From contig NZ_CP081862.1 of assembly GCF_019797765.1 (NCBI RefSeq), positions 1,550,001 to 1,614,000 of the forward strand: a stretch of DNA of 64,000 bases. The letters run 5' to 3'. Shown one piece after another: positions 55,343-63,214 of the stretch (position 1 is the first letter of the stretch; each line of letters starts with the position of its first letter). The stretch is from Cellulomonas sp. C5510. GTDB lineage: Bacteria > Actinomycetota > Actinomycetes > Actinomycetales > Cellulomonadaceae. Under the pieces are notes generated by a model. It did no database searches and was not told the origin of the DNA. It saw nothing but the letters and a program-made list of their open reading frames with translations. A program made the translations under genes and the position numbers.

Positions 55343-56266
55343 ATGGCGAGGTCGAGAGTGAGCGAGGAGTTCACCGTCCTGTACGACGGGCCCGCCTTGG
55401 CGACGCACCGCATGAGCGTGAGGGACCTCGCGCCGGCACTGCTCGGGTTCGCGGACGCCGTCGAGCGCGCCCAGCAGATCATCGCCCCGGACTACCCGGT
55501 ACGCCTCGAGGTCCAGGCCACCGAGGCGGCATCCTTCGACGTCAACCTCATCCTGCGCGACCTCCCGGAGCTCTATCGGCAGGCCGTCGCGGTCTTCTCC
55601 GGCCCAGAGGTCACCGCGGCTCTCGCCGTGAAGGACATCGTCGGCGGGGTGATCGGTGCTGTGACGATCGCCGTGCTTCGCCTGCGTCATGGAGGCAAGC
55701 CGACTGCGGCGGCGGTACCGACGACGAGCGACACCGACGTTCCACTCGTCAGGCTCACCTTCCCCGACGGGACGGTCTTCGAGACCACCAACGCCTCCTG
55801 GGTCGTCTACCAGGACGGCCGCGTCATGATCGGACTGCGCGACGCCGTCAAGCCCCTCGCCGACGAGGGCGTGGAGACCTTCGCTATCGCCCACCGCGGG
55901 ACGACCACGGTCGTCGAGTCCAGCGACCGAGCGGCCTTCGATGTCGCAGGACCCGACGAGACGGTTCTCCTCGACCGAACCGAGCCGATGATGCTGCAGC
56001 CCATGGACATCACGTTCCGCCGCGGCGGGAAGTGGAAGGTCAGCAACGGCCTCTCGCGGTTCTTCGTTCGCGTCGAGGATCATGCGTTCGTCGACCGCGT
56101 CGAGAAGGGCATCGAGCGCTTCGGGAAGGCAGACATCATCCACGCCCAAGTGCGGACGGTGCAGACGCGAACACCGGAGGGCCTCAAGACCGAGTACACG
56201 ATCGTGCGGGTGGTCGACCACATCGCTGGCGGCGAGCAGCTCACCCTCGAGCTCGACGGCAACTGA
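55343..56266 (+). CDS. Cargo protein between lysogeny genes and integrase, function unknown
   Basis: The 307-residue protein starts with EEFTVLYDGPALATHRMSVRDLAPALLGFADAVERA and FDVNLILRDLPELYRQAV, has one hydrophobic segment (about residues 94-112, DIVGGVIGAVTIAVLRL) and a beta-rich C-terminal domain (FRRGGKWKVSNGLSRFFVRVEDHAFVDRV, EYTIVRVVDH). I have seen this pattern in other prophages and islands but know no function. It is flanked by 17-base repeats, so it appears to have been inserted next to the integrase start. A defence or exclusion role is possible. Confidence 0.65.
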   Translation: MARSRVSEEFTVLYDGPALATHRMSVRDLAPALLGFADAVERAQQIIAPDYPVRLEVQATEAASFDVNLILRDLPELYRQAVAVFSGPEVTAALAVKDIVGGVIGAVTIAVLRLRHGGKPTAAAVPTTSDTDVPLVRLTFPDGTVFETTNASWVVYQDGRVMIGLRDAVKPLADEGVETFAIAHRGTTTVVESSDRAAFDVAGPDETVLLDRTEPMMLQPMDITFRRGGKWKVSNGLSRFFVRVEDHAFVDRVEKGIERFGKADIIHAQVRTVQTRTPEGLKTEYTIVRVVDHIAGGEQLTLELDGN

Positions 56267-56268
56267 CC

Positions 56269-56285
56269 CGTGGCGCACGTCGAGG
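56269..56285 (+). repeat. 17-base direct repeat, right copy (start of the integrase gene)
   Basis: This copy covers the integrase GTG and the next codons. It has no good ribosome-binding site in front of it, whereas the left copy does. This suggests that the integrase start was moved away from its original upstream sequence by the insertion. Confidence 0.75.
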
Positions 56286-57385
56286 ACCGCTGGATGGTCC
56301 CCGGCCCGACCGGGCGGAAGGTCAAGGGCCCCCGCCACGGGCAGGGCTCGAGGTGGCTGGCCGTCTGGCACGAGGTCGACGGCCGCCGCCGCAAGCGTGC
56401 CTTCCGGACGAAGGACGCCGCCGAAGCACACCTCGAGACCGTCGGGGTCGAGCTCCGGTCCGGGACGTACATCGCCCCCGAGCGCGCCGCGATCACCCTG
56501 CGGGACATGGCCGAGCGGTGGTACGACGAGCAGGTCCACCAGCGGGCCACGTCCCTCGCGGTGGTCCGCCGGCGGCTGGACCGCACGATCCTGCCGACCC
56601 TGGGGGACAAGCCGCTGTCCGCGATCGACCGCACGACCATCCAAGCGGCCGTGACTGAATGGACGAAGTCCCTCGCGCCAGCGACCGTGAGGGTCGCGTA
56701 CATCTACCTCGCCGGGATCTGCTCCCTCGCGGTCGAGGAGCGCCGCATCCCGACGTCACCGTGCCGGAAGATCAACCTCCCGGCCATCGAGACCCTCCCT
56801 GTGGTCCCGATGACCGTGGTGCAGGTCCAGCACCTCATCGACGCCCTGTGGAAGCCGTACCAGCGCATGGCCGTCCTCGCAGCGGCGTCTGGCCTCCGCT
56901 CCGGGGAACTCCGTGGCCTCACCTGGGACCGAGTGACGCTCACCGACTTCGGTGCGCAGATCCGCGTCGACCGGCAGATGACCTCCACGGCCTCCTCCCG
57001 CCCCGCGTGGGGGCCGCTGAAGACCGACTCGTCCGTCCGCACCGTGTCGATCGGGAAAGCCACCGCAGACGCCCTCGGCGACCCCGGGACGGGCCTGGTG
57101 TTCACCACCGGGCAGGGGCGAGCGATCACCCGCGGCATGGCGTCCACCGCGTGGCGTGCGGCCGGCGCCAAGATCGGCCTCGAGGAGGGGACAGGGTGGC
57201 ACGAGTTGCGGCACTTCCACGCGTCGGTCCTGATCGCAGGGGGAGCGTCTCCTGTGGCGGTCGCGCACCGGCTCGGGCACAAGAGCCCGCAGGAGACCCT
57301 CGCCACGTACGCCCACCTGTGGGTGGATGATGAGGAGCGGATGCGGGTCGCGTCCGACGGTCTCGTTGCGCTCCCAGCGGACTGA
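56270..57385 (+). CDS. int: Tyrosine-type site-specific integrase
   Basis: The 371-residue recombinase has an AP2-like arm-binding N-terminus (QGSRWLAVWHEVDGRRRKRAFRTKDAAEAHL), a SAM-like core-binding domain (about 75-165) and a catalytic domain with Arg210 (SGLRSGELRGLTW), His311 and Arg314 (WHELRHFHASVLI), His337 (RLGHKSPQETL) and the nucleophile Tyr347. All catalytic residues are present. It inserts and, with the excisionase, excises the prophage. It starts with GTG three bases after the cargo gene stop. Its stop lies next to the probable right attachment site. Confidence 0.97.
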   Translation: MAHVEDRWMVPGPTGRKVKGPRHGQGSRWLAVWHEVDGRRRKRAFRTKDAAEAHLETVGVELRSGTYIAPERAAITLRDMAERWYDEQVHQRATSLAVVRRRLDRTILPTLGDKPLSAIDRTTIQAAVTEWTKSLAPATVRVAYIYLAGICSLAVEERRIPTSPCRKINLPAIETLPVVPMTVVQVQHLIDALWKPYQRMAVLAAASGLRSGELRGLTWDRVTLTDFGAQIRVDRQMTSTASSRPAWGPLKTDSSVRTVSIGKATADALGDPGTGLVFTTGQGRAITRGMASTAWRAAGAKIGLEEGTGWHELRHFHASVLIAGGASPVAVAHRLGHKSPQETLATYAHLWVDDEERMRVASDGLVALPAD

Positions 57386-57566
57386 GAGCCCCCACAGAGC
57401 CCCCACGGCCGCATCGCAGCAGGTCAGAAGCACCTTCCGCGGAACCCGGCGTACCGGCCAGCTCATCCGCACCGCTGTGGCGCCCAAGGCACGTCGGCTC
57501 GGCCGACAGCCGAGGTCGCGCGGCACAGCGCACCGATCTCCCTGAAGAGGTCGCAGTGTGGTTGGT
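57386..57566. other. Non-coding gap after the integrase, probable right attachment region
   Basis: These 181 bases hold no convincing gene. There are short repeats (GAGCCCCCA twice at 57385-57404) and GGCTCGGCCGACAGCCGAGG-like inverted sequence around 57496-57514. The right att site is expected here by analogy with other integrase-carrying phages. No tRNA gene and no repeat shared with the left end were found. Confidence 0.35.
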
Positions 57567-57755
57567 TCACCCACGTCTGGTGTGACGTCGCAGTCTGACC
57601 GCTGCCCACCCGGCGCCGACTAGGAAGACCACCCCGGCGGTGGTCCGCCACCAGGCGAACGGCTGCCAGGTGATGAAGAGCACACCCCACAGGGCGAGAC
57701 CGGCCAACGTCCACGGCGACGGTAGCGGATCGTCTTCTCGGCTCATGGCGCTCAT
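57567..57755 (-). CDS. Small membrane protein, probably host
   Basis: The 62-residue product has two membrane segments (WTLAGLALWGVLFITWQPFAWW and TAGVVFLVGAGWAAVRL) and a basic end (RRHTRRG). ATG at 57755; another ATG lies three codons later. It converges on the integrase. No family is recognised. Confidence 0.5.
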   Translation of the reverse strand: MSAMSREDDPLPSPWTLAGLALWGVLFITWQPFAWWRTTAGVVFLVGAGWAAVRLRRHTRRG

Positions 57756-57826
57756 CACCGTACCCGGCACGTCCGGGAAGCGTGATCCCGAGCCGCGAGG
57801 ACGCCCCGGGAGGGCCGGACGGCCGC

Positions 57827-58951
57827 TCAGACGTACCTGCGAACAGCCGTCCGGACCTCGTCGGCGTGGTGGTAGATCTCTTCGAGCGTGTCGATCGGGT
57901 GCCGCGTCTCGACCTTCTCCTCGTCGAGCAGGCCCAGGTACTTCTGGCTCGTGTTGAAGTGCAGCCTCGCGATCGGCTTGCGGTTGTTGTCGTCGAGCAG
58001 GACACCGAAGTACGACTTGGTGTCCCTGGCGACGATCCGGGACGCGGGGACCTCGCTGCATCCGATGGCGCGGATGATCTGGAACGCCTCGAGCTCCTCG
58101 AGAGTCGTCACGACGCCGCGGTCCTGGCTGTTCTCAGCCTCGGCGATGCTCTCCTCCGCCGCAACCTCGCCGGTGATGGCCTCAGGTGCGGGCGAGAAGC
58201 CGTTCGCCTGGGTCCCGAGTGCCGCCTTGAGTCGTTCGTTCACCTGATCCGCGAGGAACTGCTTCGACGCCTTGCGCACGAGCGGACCGAACTGCTCCCG
58301 CACTCGCTGGGTGATCGGGCCGTCGTACACACGCGTGATGAGCAGCCGCATCCAGTCGTCGCCGGGCTCGCGGAACTCCGCTGCCAGGACGCGCTTGAGG
58401 GCGCCGACGTACTTGAGCTCCTCGGCCGCGCTGACGATCGAGTCGAGGTCGAAGAACTCTTTGCCCATCTTCTCGACCTCGGGGAACACCGAGGGGTCGA
58501 GGTCGGTGAGGTCCAGCTGCAGGAAGGGCTTGTCGTCCATCCGGTTCGGGCGGTCGAGGTCGGTGAAGAAGTGGTACTGCTCACCGTTCGTGAGGATGGC
58601 GATGCGTGCGTTCGTGGTGGCGAAGTAGCGGAAGAGCTGCGAGGCGTGGCTCAACGTCAGCGGCGAGCCCACGGTCTTGCACTCGATGAGCATCTGGACC
58701 TCGCCGTCCTTGACGACGGCGTAGTCGATCTTCTCGCCCTTCTTGATACCGACGTCCGCGGTGAACTCCGGAACCACCTCCTGCGGGTTGAACACGTCGT
58801 ACCCGAGGACGAGCGCGATGAACGGCATCACGAACGCGTTCTTCGTCGCCTCTTCGGTCTGGATGGAGGGCTTCTGCTGCTCGACCTTGCTGGCGAGGGA
58901 AGCGAGCCGCTCGCCGAGCTCGACGGCCCCGGCGCCTTTGCTCACGGACAT
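57827..58951 (-). CDS. Orphan HsdR-N-type PD-(D/E)XK nuclease
   Basis: The 374-residue protein resembles the N-terminal nuclease part of type I restriction R subunits: TEEATKNAFVMPFIALVLGYDVFNPQEVVPEF, KIDYAVVKDGEVQMLIECKTVG (Asp76, Glu90, Lys92) and LSHASQLFRYFATTNARIAILTNGEQYHFFTDLD. A C-terminal domain of about 110 residues follows (VTTLEELEAFQIIRAIG, SYFGVLLDDNNRKPIARLHFN). No helicase, S or M subunit is nearby. It could be a solitary defence nuclease or a housekeeping gene of the prophage edge. Confidence 0.75.
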   Translation of the reverse strand: MSVSKGAGAVELGERLASLASKVEQQKPSIQTEEATKNAFVMPFIALVLGYDVFNPQEVVPEFTADVGIKKGEKIDYAVVKDGEVQMLIECKTVGSPLTLSHASQLFRYFATTNARIAILTNGEQYHFFTDLDRPNRMDDKPFLQLDLTDLDPSVFPEVEKMGKEFFDLDSIVSAAEELKYVGALKRVLAAEFREPGDDWMRLLITRVYDGPITQRVREQFGPLVRKASKQFLADQVNERLKAALGTQANGFSPAPEAITGEVAAEESIAEAENSQDRGVVTTLEELEAFQIIRAIGCSEVPASRIVARDTKSYFGVLLDDNNRKPIARLHFNTSQKYLGLLDEEKVETRHPIDTLEEIYHHADEVRTAVRRYV

Positions 58952-59101
58952 GTGCCGGATGCTAGTAACCCGCGGAGGTGGTCGAGAGCGCCGTGTGGGT
59001 GAATCACATCGGGGTTCTCCGGCCGTCGCTGTCGCCGCGGCGCAGTGTCATCCGGCCCTCCGCAGCCGTGGGAGACTCCTCTCCCCGACTGGAGGTGCCC
59101 C
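58952..59101. other. Intergenic region, nothing recognised except the ribosome-binding site of the next gene
   Basis: This 150-base gap lies between two divergent genes and must hold their promoters. I see no clear -35/-10 pair. GGAGGT at 59091-59096 serves the GTG at 59102. Confidence 0.4.
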
Positions 59102-59590
59102 GTGCCCGAGATGGACGACCGCGACGAGACGTTCGCGTTCCTGGACGCGTTCGCCCGTGAGGCCGCGGAGCGTGTCGGGGTGCCGACCGAGTGCAGCATC
59201 ATCCTGCGCCAGCGCGACCTGCTGCAGTACGTCGCGAGCAGCGGTGAGCGCGCCGCGGAGTGCGACCGGGTGGAGGTCGAGCACGCGGACGGGCCGTGCG
59301 TGACGGCGTTGCAGCAGCTCCGGGGGGAGCTGGTGCTGGACATCGCGGCGGACGAACGGTGGCCGGCGTGGCGGACGATCGCGCTCGAGCGGGGGTTCCG
59401 GTCGGCGGCGGCGCTGCCCGCGCTGGTGGACGCCGAGTCGACGCTCGCGCTGAACCTCTACGCGGACGTCGTCGACCCGTGGGACCGGGAGACGCTCGTC
59501 GCGATGGACCGGTTCACGCAGGAGATCGCGGAGGCCGTGCGGACCCAGGGCCTCGTGCTCCCGGTGCAGGAGCCCGACCGCCTGCCCTGA
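59102..59590 (+). CDS. GAF-domain protein (host)
   Basis: The 162-residue product has a single GAF-type domain: TFAFLDAFAREAAERVGVPTECSIILRQ, YVASSGERAAECDRVEVEHADGPCVTALQQ, ERWPAWRTIALERGFRSAAALPAL, LALNLYADVVDPWDRETLVAMDRFTQEIAEAV. Actinobacterial stand-alone GAF (often GAF-ANTAR partners) sense small ligands or redox state. Here no ANTAR domain is attached. Start GTG 59102 with GGAGGT 6 bases upstream. Confidence 0.82.
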   Translation: MPEMDDRDETFAFLDAFAREAAERVGVPTECSIILRQRDLLQYVASSGERAAECDRVEVEHADGPCVTALQQLRGELVLDIAADERWPAWRTIALERGFRSAAALPALVDAESTLALNLYADVVDPWDRETLVAMDRFTQEIAEAVRTQGLVLPVQEPDRLP

Positions 59591-59629
59591 CGGGGACAGC
59601 CGGGTGCGGCGTCCCGGGTGGCGCGGACG

Positions 59630-59773
59630 TCAGGACGCCCCGAACACCAGCAGGCCGGAGTACCGGTTGCCGACCTTCACGATGCCGATGCCGATGTACG
59701 GCGCGTCGAGCATGGCCGCGCGGTGCGGCGCGGAGTTCTGCCACTGGGTGGAGAGCCGGTCGCCGGCGGTCGG
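59630..59773 (-). pseudogene. C-terminal remnant of a CAP (SCP/PR1) domain secreted protein
   Basis: The frame ends with LSTQWQNSAPHRAAML and APYIGIGIVKVGNRYSGLLVFGAS, which is the C-terminal part of a CAP domain (W-x-NSPxHRxxML ... IGxGxV). Upstream of this the frame loses family character, and no signal peptide or first half of the domain is present. I read it as a decayed host gene. Confidence 0.55.
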
Positions 59774-59892
59774 GGTCTGCTGGGGCGGTGCGGTGGGACG
59801 TGCCGGCGTCCTGCGCCGGGCGGGAGCTGCCGCCGGGCGGGCGGCCCGCCGGGATCGTAGCCTGGGATCACCGGCCCGACGAAGGAGCTGTG

Positions 59893-60120
59893 ATGACCGA
59901 CAGACTCTTCCGGATGACCCGGATCGCGGCGGACGAGGCGGCGGACGCCCGCGGCGTCGCGGAGCTCGCGGAGAAGCTCGCCCACGACCCGAGCGCGCGC
60001 TACGAGGGCGCCGTGCCCGACGTCGTGGGAGCCGTCGAGCGCGGCGTGCTGTCGTGGGGCGCCCGTCCGGGTTCGCCGCGCGAGCACCACGCTGCGGTGA
60101 CGCTCGAACGCCTGGCCTGA
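59893..60120 (+). CDS. Small hypothetical host protein
   Basis: The 75-residue product (DRLFRMTRIAADEAADARGVAELAEKLAHDPSARYEG, VERGVLSWGARPGSPREHHAAVTLERLA) is helical and charged. GAAGGAG seven bases before the ATG supports translation. No family is recognised. Confidence 0.6.
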   Translation: MTDRLFRMTRIAADEAADARGVAELAEKLAHDPSARYEGAVPDVVGAVERGVLSWGARPGSPREHHAAVTLERLA

Positions 60121-60196
60121 GCCGTTCCCGCGGTCGGGCCGAGCCCTGAGCCGTGCCGCGGTCAGCCCGCGCGCGGGCCGTGCCGGCTCCCCGAAC

Positions 60197-60276
60197 CGCA
60201 CCCGCGCGCCTCAGCCGCACACCCGCGCGCCTCAGCCGCACACCCGCGCGCCTCAGCCGCACCCGCGCGCCTCAGC
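60197..60276. repeat. Four tandem copies of a 19-21-base unit
   Basis: The unit CGCACACCCGCGCGCCTCAGC occurs twice with 21 bases and twice shortened to 19 bases (lacking one AC). The block ends at the stop codon of the small gene at 60272. It may be a slippage-prone microsatellite. Confidence 0.7.
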
Positions 60277-60631
60277 CCGCGCAGGCGCGCCGCCGCACGT
60301 CCTCGGCCGGCACCCACACGGCCCCGGTCATCACGCGCAGGTCGGCGATCCGCACCCGCACCAGCGTCCGCGTCCACTCCACGGCGACCGTGTCGAGCCG
60401 CTCGGCCCCGGTCGCCCAGCGCAGCGTGACGGTCACGGGGACGGGCCGGTCGACGTCGTGGTGCTCGCCGGGCGGCACGGGCAGAGCGTTCAGCAGGGGG
60501 ACGGCGGCGCGGAGCCGGGCCATCCCGCCCGGCACGGTCTGCGCGAGGTCCACGACGGCAGTGTCCGGCAGGGGGCAGGTCGGGGCACGGCGGGGCGCCG
60601 TCGGGGTGCGGGTGATCTCCGGTGGCACCAT
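60272..60631 (-). CDS. Small hypothetical host protein, paralogue of the gene at 143-553
   Basis: The 119-residue protein has the core VDLAQTVPGGMARLRAAVPLLNALPVPPG, VTLRWATGAERLDTVAVEW and VRIADLRVMTGAVWVPAEDVRRR, nearly the same as in the protein at 143-553. The N-terminal 25 residues differ. The ATG at 60631 is taken as start. The function is unknown. Both paralogues lie just outside the prophage. Confidence 0.6.
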   Translation of the reverse strand: MVPPEITRTPTAPRRAPTCPLPDTAVVDLAQTVPGGMARLRAAVPLLNALPVPPGEHHDVDRPVPVTVTLRWATGAERLDTVAVEWTRTLVRVRIADLRVMTGAVWVPAEDVRRRACAG

Positions 60632-60664
60632 GGGGGCGCGCCACGACCACGACCGGAGGACCGC

Positions 60665-61186
60665 ATGGTGACCGCCACCCAGCCCGATGCCACCGTGCAC
60701 GCCGTGCCGATGACCGTTGAGCACGCCGACGCGGTGCTGGCGGTCTTCGCCGAGGGGATCGCGACGGGTCACGCGAGCTTCCAGGCGGAGCCTCCGACGT
60801 GGGAGGAGTTCGACGCGGGTCACCGGGAGGACCTGCGGCTGGTCGCCGTCGACGACGCCGGGTCGGTCCTGGGCTGGGTGGCCGTGAGCCCCGTGTCCGG
60901 GCGGTGCGTCTACGCGGGGGTCGTCGAGGCGTCGCTGTACGTCGCGTCGGCGGCCCGCGGGCGTGGTGTCGGGCGGCTGCTGCTGGAGGCGCTGCTGGAC
61001 GCCGCCGCGGCGGCCGGGGTCTGGACCGTGCAGTCCGGCGTGTTCCCGGAGAACGCCGCGAGCCTCGCGCTCCACGCGGCTGCCGGGTTCCGCGTGGTCG
61101 GGCGGCGTGAGCGGCTCGGGCTGATGTCCCACGGCCCGCTGGCGGGGCGGTGGCGGGACGTGCTGCTGCTCGAGAAGCGGCTGTAG
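60665..61186 (+). CDS. GNAT acetyltransferase (phosphinothricin/methionine sulfoximine N-acetyltransferase-like)
   Basis: The 173-residue enzyme has the GNAT acetyl-CoA motif SLYVASAARGRGVGRLLLEALLDAA and the family pattern seen in PAT-type enzymes: AVFAEGIATGHASFQAEPPTWEEF, LGWVAVSPVSGRCVYAGVVE and SGVFPENAASLALHAAAGFRVVGRRERLG. This points to acetylation of an amino-acid-like substrate. GGAGG before the ATG at 60665 decides the start. Host gene. Confidence 0.9.
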   Translation: MVTATQPDATVHAVPMTVEHADAVLAVFAEGIATGHASFQAEPPTWEEFDAGHREDLRLVAVDDAGSVLGWVAVSPVSGRCVYAGVVEASLYVASAARGRGVGRLLLEALLDAAAAAGVWTVQSGVFPENAASLALHAAAGFRVVGRRERLGLMSHGPLAGRWRDVLLLEKRL

Positions 61187-61312
61187 CGGGAGGCCGACGG
61201 CTGCGCCCGTCCGACGGCGCACCAGTGACGGAGGTCCTGCCGTCACGCCGCAGCGGGAGCCACTCTGGACCGGGCTGGGCGACCCGGGCCTCGAGCGAGC
61301 AGGGGGGCATGG

Positions 61313-61642
61313 ATGACCGGACGGCGGCTGCCGCGCATCGCAGCGCTCAGCGGACCCGAGGCGGGCCGCGCGCGCCACGTGCTGGTGCACTCGCCCGTGC
61401 ACACCGGGGCGGACGCGGTCACGTGGACCCTGACGCTGCTCGCGGAGGACGACGTCCCGCTCGCCGAGAGCCGCACCTCCGCGCCCGACTACCCGCTCCC
61501 GCTGGCGGACATCGCCCAGGTGCACCTCGACGTGGTCGGGCTCAGCACGACCGGGCCCTGGGTGCCCCAGCCGAGCGAGGACGGTGCTCCGCGGTTCCGC
61601 GCGCCCGTCGGCGCGACCCGGGCGCCGCGCGACGTCGCATGA
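61313..61642 (+). CDS. Small hypothetical host protein
   Basis: The 109-residue product (HVLVHSPVHTGADAVTWTLTLLAEDDVPLAESRTSAPDYPLPLADIAQVHLDVVGLSTTGPW) is beta-rich, preceded by AGCAGGGGGGC. No family is recognised. Confidence 0.6.
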   Translation: MTGRRLPRIAALSGPEAGRARHVLVHSPVHTGADAVTWTLTLLAEDDVPLAESRTSAPDYPLPLADIAQVHLDVVGLSTTGPWVPQPSEDGAPRFRAPVGATRAPRDVA

Positions 61643-61716
61643 GTCCGTGGTCCGGGCCCCGGATCGCCGGTGCCCCGCGCCCGGGGACCGGGGCGGGGCA
61701 CCTGGCGGCTCGGAGG

Positions 61717-61890
61717 TCAGTGCTTGAAGGCGTCCTTGACCTTCTCGCCGGCGTCCTTGAGATCCGCCTTCGACTGGTCGGTCCGGCCCTCGGCCTCGAG
61801 CTGCTCGTCGTCGCTCGCGCGGCCCGCGCCCTCCTTGGCCTTGCCGGACACCTTCTCCGCGGCGTTCGCGATCTTGTCGTCGAGTCCCAT
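61717..61890 (-). CDS. CsbD-family stress protein
   Basis: The 57-residue protein (GLDDKIANAAEKVSGKAKEGAGRASDDEQLEAEGRTDQSKADLKDAGEKVKDAF) is a clear CsbD family member: short, highly charged, helical, with the KxGxAKExxG core. These are general stress-response proteins of unknown molecular action. Start ATG 61890. Confidence 0.92.
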   Translation of the reverse strand: MGLDDKIANAAEKVSGKAKEGAGRASDDEQLEAEGRTDQSKADLKDAGEKVKDAFKH

Positions 61891-61929
61891 GAGATCCTCC
61901 TTGCGCTGCGGTGACCTGGCTCTTCGACG

Positions 61930-62355
61930 CTAAGCCGGGACCGGCCCGCCCGCATCCCGAGCGGCGTCCTCCGCGGCGATCACCTCCGCGAGCTGCGAGG
62001 GCGTGCTGCGCAGCAGGCAGAACTCGTTGCCCTCCGGGTCCGCCAGCACGCACCAGGTGACGTCGTCGCCCTGACCGACGTCGACCGGGACGGCACCCAG
62101 GCCCAGCAGACGGTCCAGCTCGGCGGCCTGGTCGGAGCCGTCGGGCGGCCGCAGGTCGACGTGCAGCCGGTTCTTGACCTGCTTGTCCTCGGGGACGCGG
62201 AGGAACAGCCACGCCGGCGCGGCGCCGTCCGGCGGCTCCAGCGCCACCTCGTCCTCGTCCTCGTCGACGCGCCAGCCCAGCACCTGCTCCCACCAGCGGG
62301 CGAGGGCGAGCGGGTCGCGCGCGTCGATGCAGAGCTGGCTCACCACGAGTCCCAT
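61930..62355 (-). CDS. VOC (glyoxalase-like) superfamily protein
   Basis: The 141-residue product begins VVSQLCIDARDPLALARWWEQVLGW and contains LHVDLRPPDG and CVLADPEGNEFCLLRS, which is the pattern of Glyoxalase_6/VOC proteins common in actinobacteria. They bind metals or small hydrophobic ligands; the substrate is unknown. Host gene. Confidence 0.9.
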   Translation of the reverse strand: MGLVVSQLCIDARDPLALARWWEQVLGWRVDEDEDEVALEPPDGAAPAWLFLRVPEDKQVKNRLHVDLRPPDGSDQAAELDRLLGLGAVPVDVGQGDDVTWCVLADPEGNEFCLLRSTPSQLAEVIAAEDAARDAGGPVPA

Positions 62356-62416
62356 GCGGGGACCGTACGGCCGGGCCCCGGCCCGCGCACGCCGTGCGGG
62401 GCCGGGGCGGGGTGGA

Positions 62417-63214
62417 TCAGGAGGCGGTGCCGCCGGCAGCGGCCCGGGCGGCGCGGGAGGCGAGCGCCGCGGCGCCGACGATCCCGGCGGCGTTGCGCAG
62501 CTGCGCGGGCACGATCGGGGCGCGCAGGTGCAGCAGCGGCAGGAACTTCTCGTGGTGCTTGCTGACGCCGCCGCCGACCACGATGAGGTCCGGCCAGAAC
62601 AGGTCCTCGATGACGCCGAAGTAGCGCTGCAGCCGTTCGGCCCACTGCTCGAAGTCGAGGCCCTCGCGGTCGCGCGCCGCGTCGGAGGCGCGGGTCTCCG
62701 CGTCGTGGCCGTCGATCTCGAGGTGCCCGAGCTCGAGGTTCGGCACGAGCACCCCGTCGACGACCATCGCGGTGCCGATGCCGGTGCCGAGCGTGCAGAC
62801 GAACGTCACGCCGGACGTGGACCGCGCGGCGCCGTACAGCGTCTCGGCGTACCCGGCCGCGTCGGCGTCGTTGACGGCGAGCACCGGGCGCCCGACCGCC
62901 TCGCCGAGCACGTGCTCGATGTTCGTGCCGATCCACGACACGTCGACGTTGGCGGCGGACCGCGCGACGCCGTGCTGCACGACGGCCGGGAACGTCACGC
63001 CGACCGGGGTGTCGTCCGGCAGGTCGAACCGCCCGACCAGCTCGGCGACCGTCTCCGCGACGGCGGCGGGGGTCGCGGGCTGCGGGGTGGGGATGCGGAC
63101 GCGCTCGGCGGCGAACTCGCCGGTCGTCAGGTCGACGGGGGCGCCCTTGATCCCCGAGCCGCCGATGTCGATGCCGAACGCCCGCGGGGCGTGGGGGGAG
63201 GTGTGCGCGCTCAT
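62417..63214 (-). CDS. ppgK: Polyphosphate glucokinase
   Basis: The 265-residue ROK-family kinase has [17 protein letters not shown] (phosphate-binding), [14 protein letters not shown] (catalytic Asp), [18 protein letters not shown] and [32 protein letters not shown], which is typical of actinobacterial PPGK enzymes that phosphorylate glucose with polyphosphate or ATP. The gene overlaps the map stop by 4 bases, so the two are in one operon. Confidence 0.94.
   Translation of the reverse strand: MSAHTSPHAPRAFGIDIGGSGIKGAPVDLTTGEFAAERVRIPTPQPATPAAVAETVAELVGRFDLPDDTPVGVTFPAVVQHGVARSAANVDVSWIGTNIEHVLGEAVGRPVLAVNDADAAGYAETLYGAARSTSGVTFVCTLGTGIGTAMVVDGVLVPNLELGHLEIDGHDAETRASDAARDREGLDFEQWAERLQRYFGVIEDLFWPDLIVVGGGVSKHHEKFLPLLHLRAPIVPAQLRNAAGIVGAAALASRAARAAAGGTAS

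Larger units (their letters stand above)
600..57566. mobile_element. Integrated siphovirus-type prophage (ends approximate)
   Basis: A complete temperate phage gene set is present: lysis, tail, capsid, portal and terminase genes leftward, replication and recombination genes leftward, then a divergent repressor region and a rightward integrase next to the right end. All hallmark genes are full length, so the element could be functional. Host-type genes lie on both sides. I compared the sequences around 1-760 and 57386-57600 by eye and found no shared direct repeat longer than about 7 bases, so the att cores are unresolved. The left end could lie near 560-760 or near 1357-1383, and the right end between the integrase stop and about 57566, or possibly beyond the HsdR-like gene. 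Confidence 0.93.

Noticed and set aside
581..57495. TGCCTTGG (left) and CCAAGGCA (right) as att cores
   Set aside because: The match is inverted relative to what integration requires and is only 8 bases long.
57386..57600. Possible tRNA remnant at the right prophage end (GGTTCACCC resembles a T-loop)
   Set aside because: No acceptor or anticodon stem can be paired around it and no copy is present at the left end.
59630..60262. A 210-residue leftward gene
   Set aside because: Only the last 46 residues have CAP-domain character. The rest starts in the tandem repeat and lacks signal peptide and domain start, so I call it a remnant.
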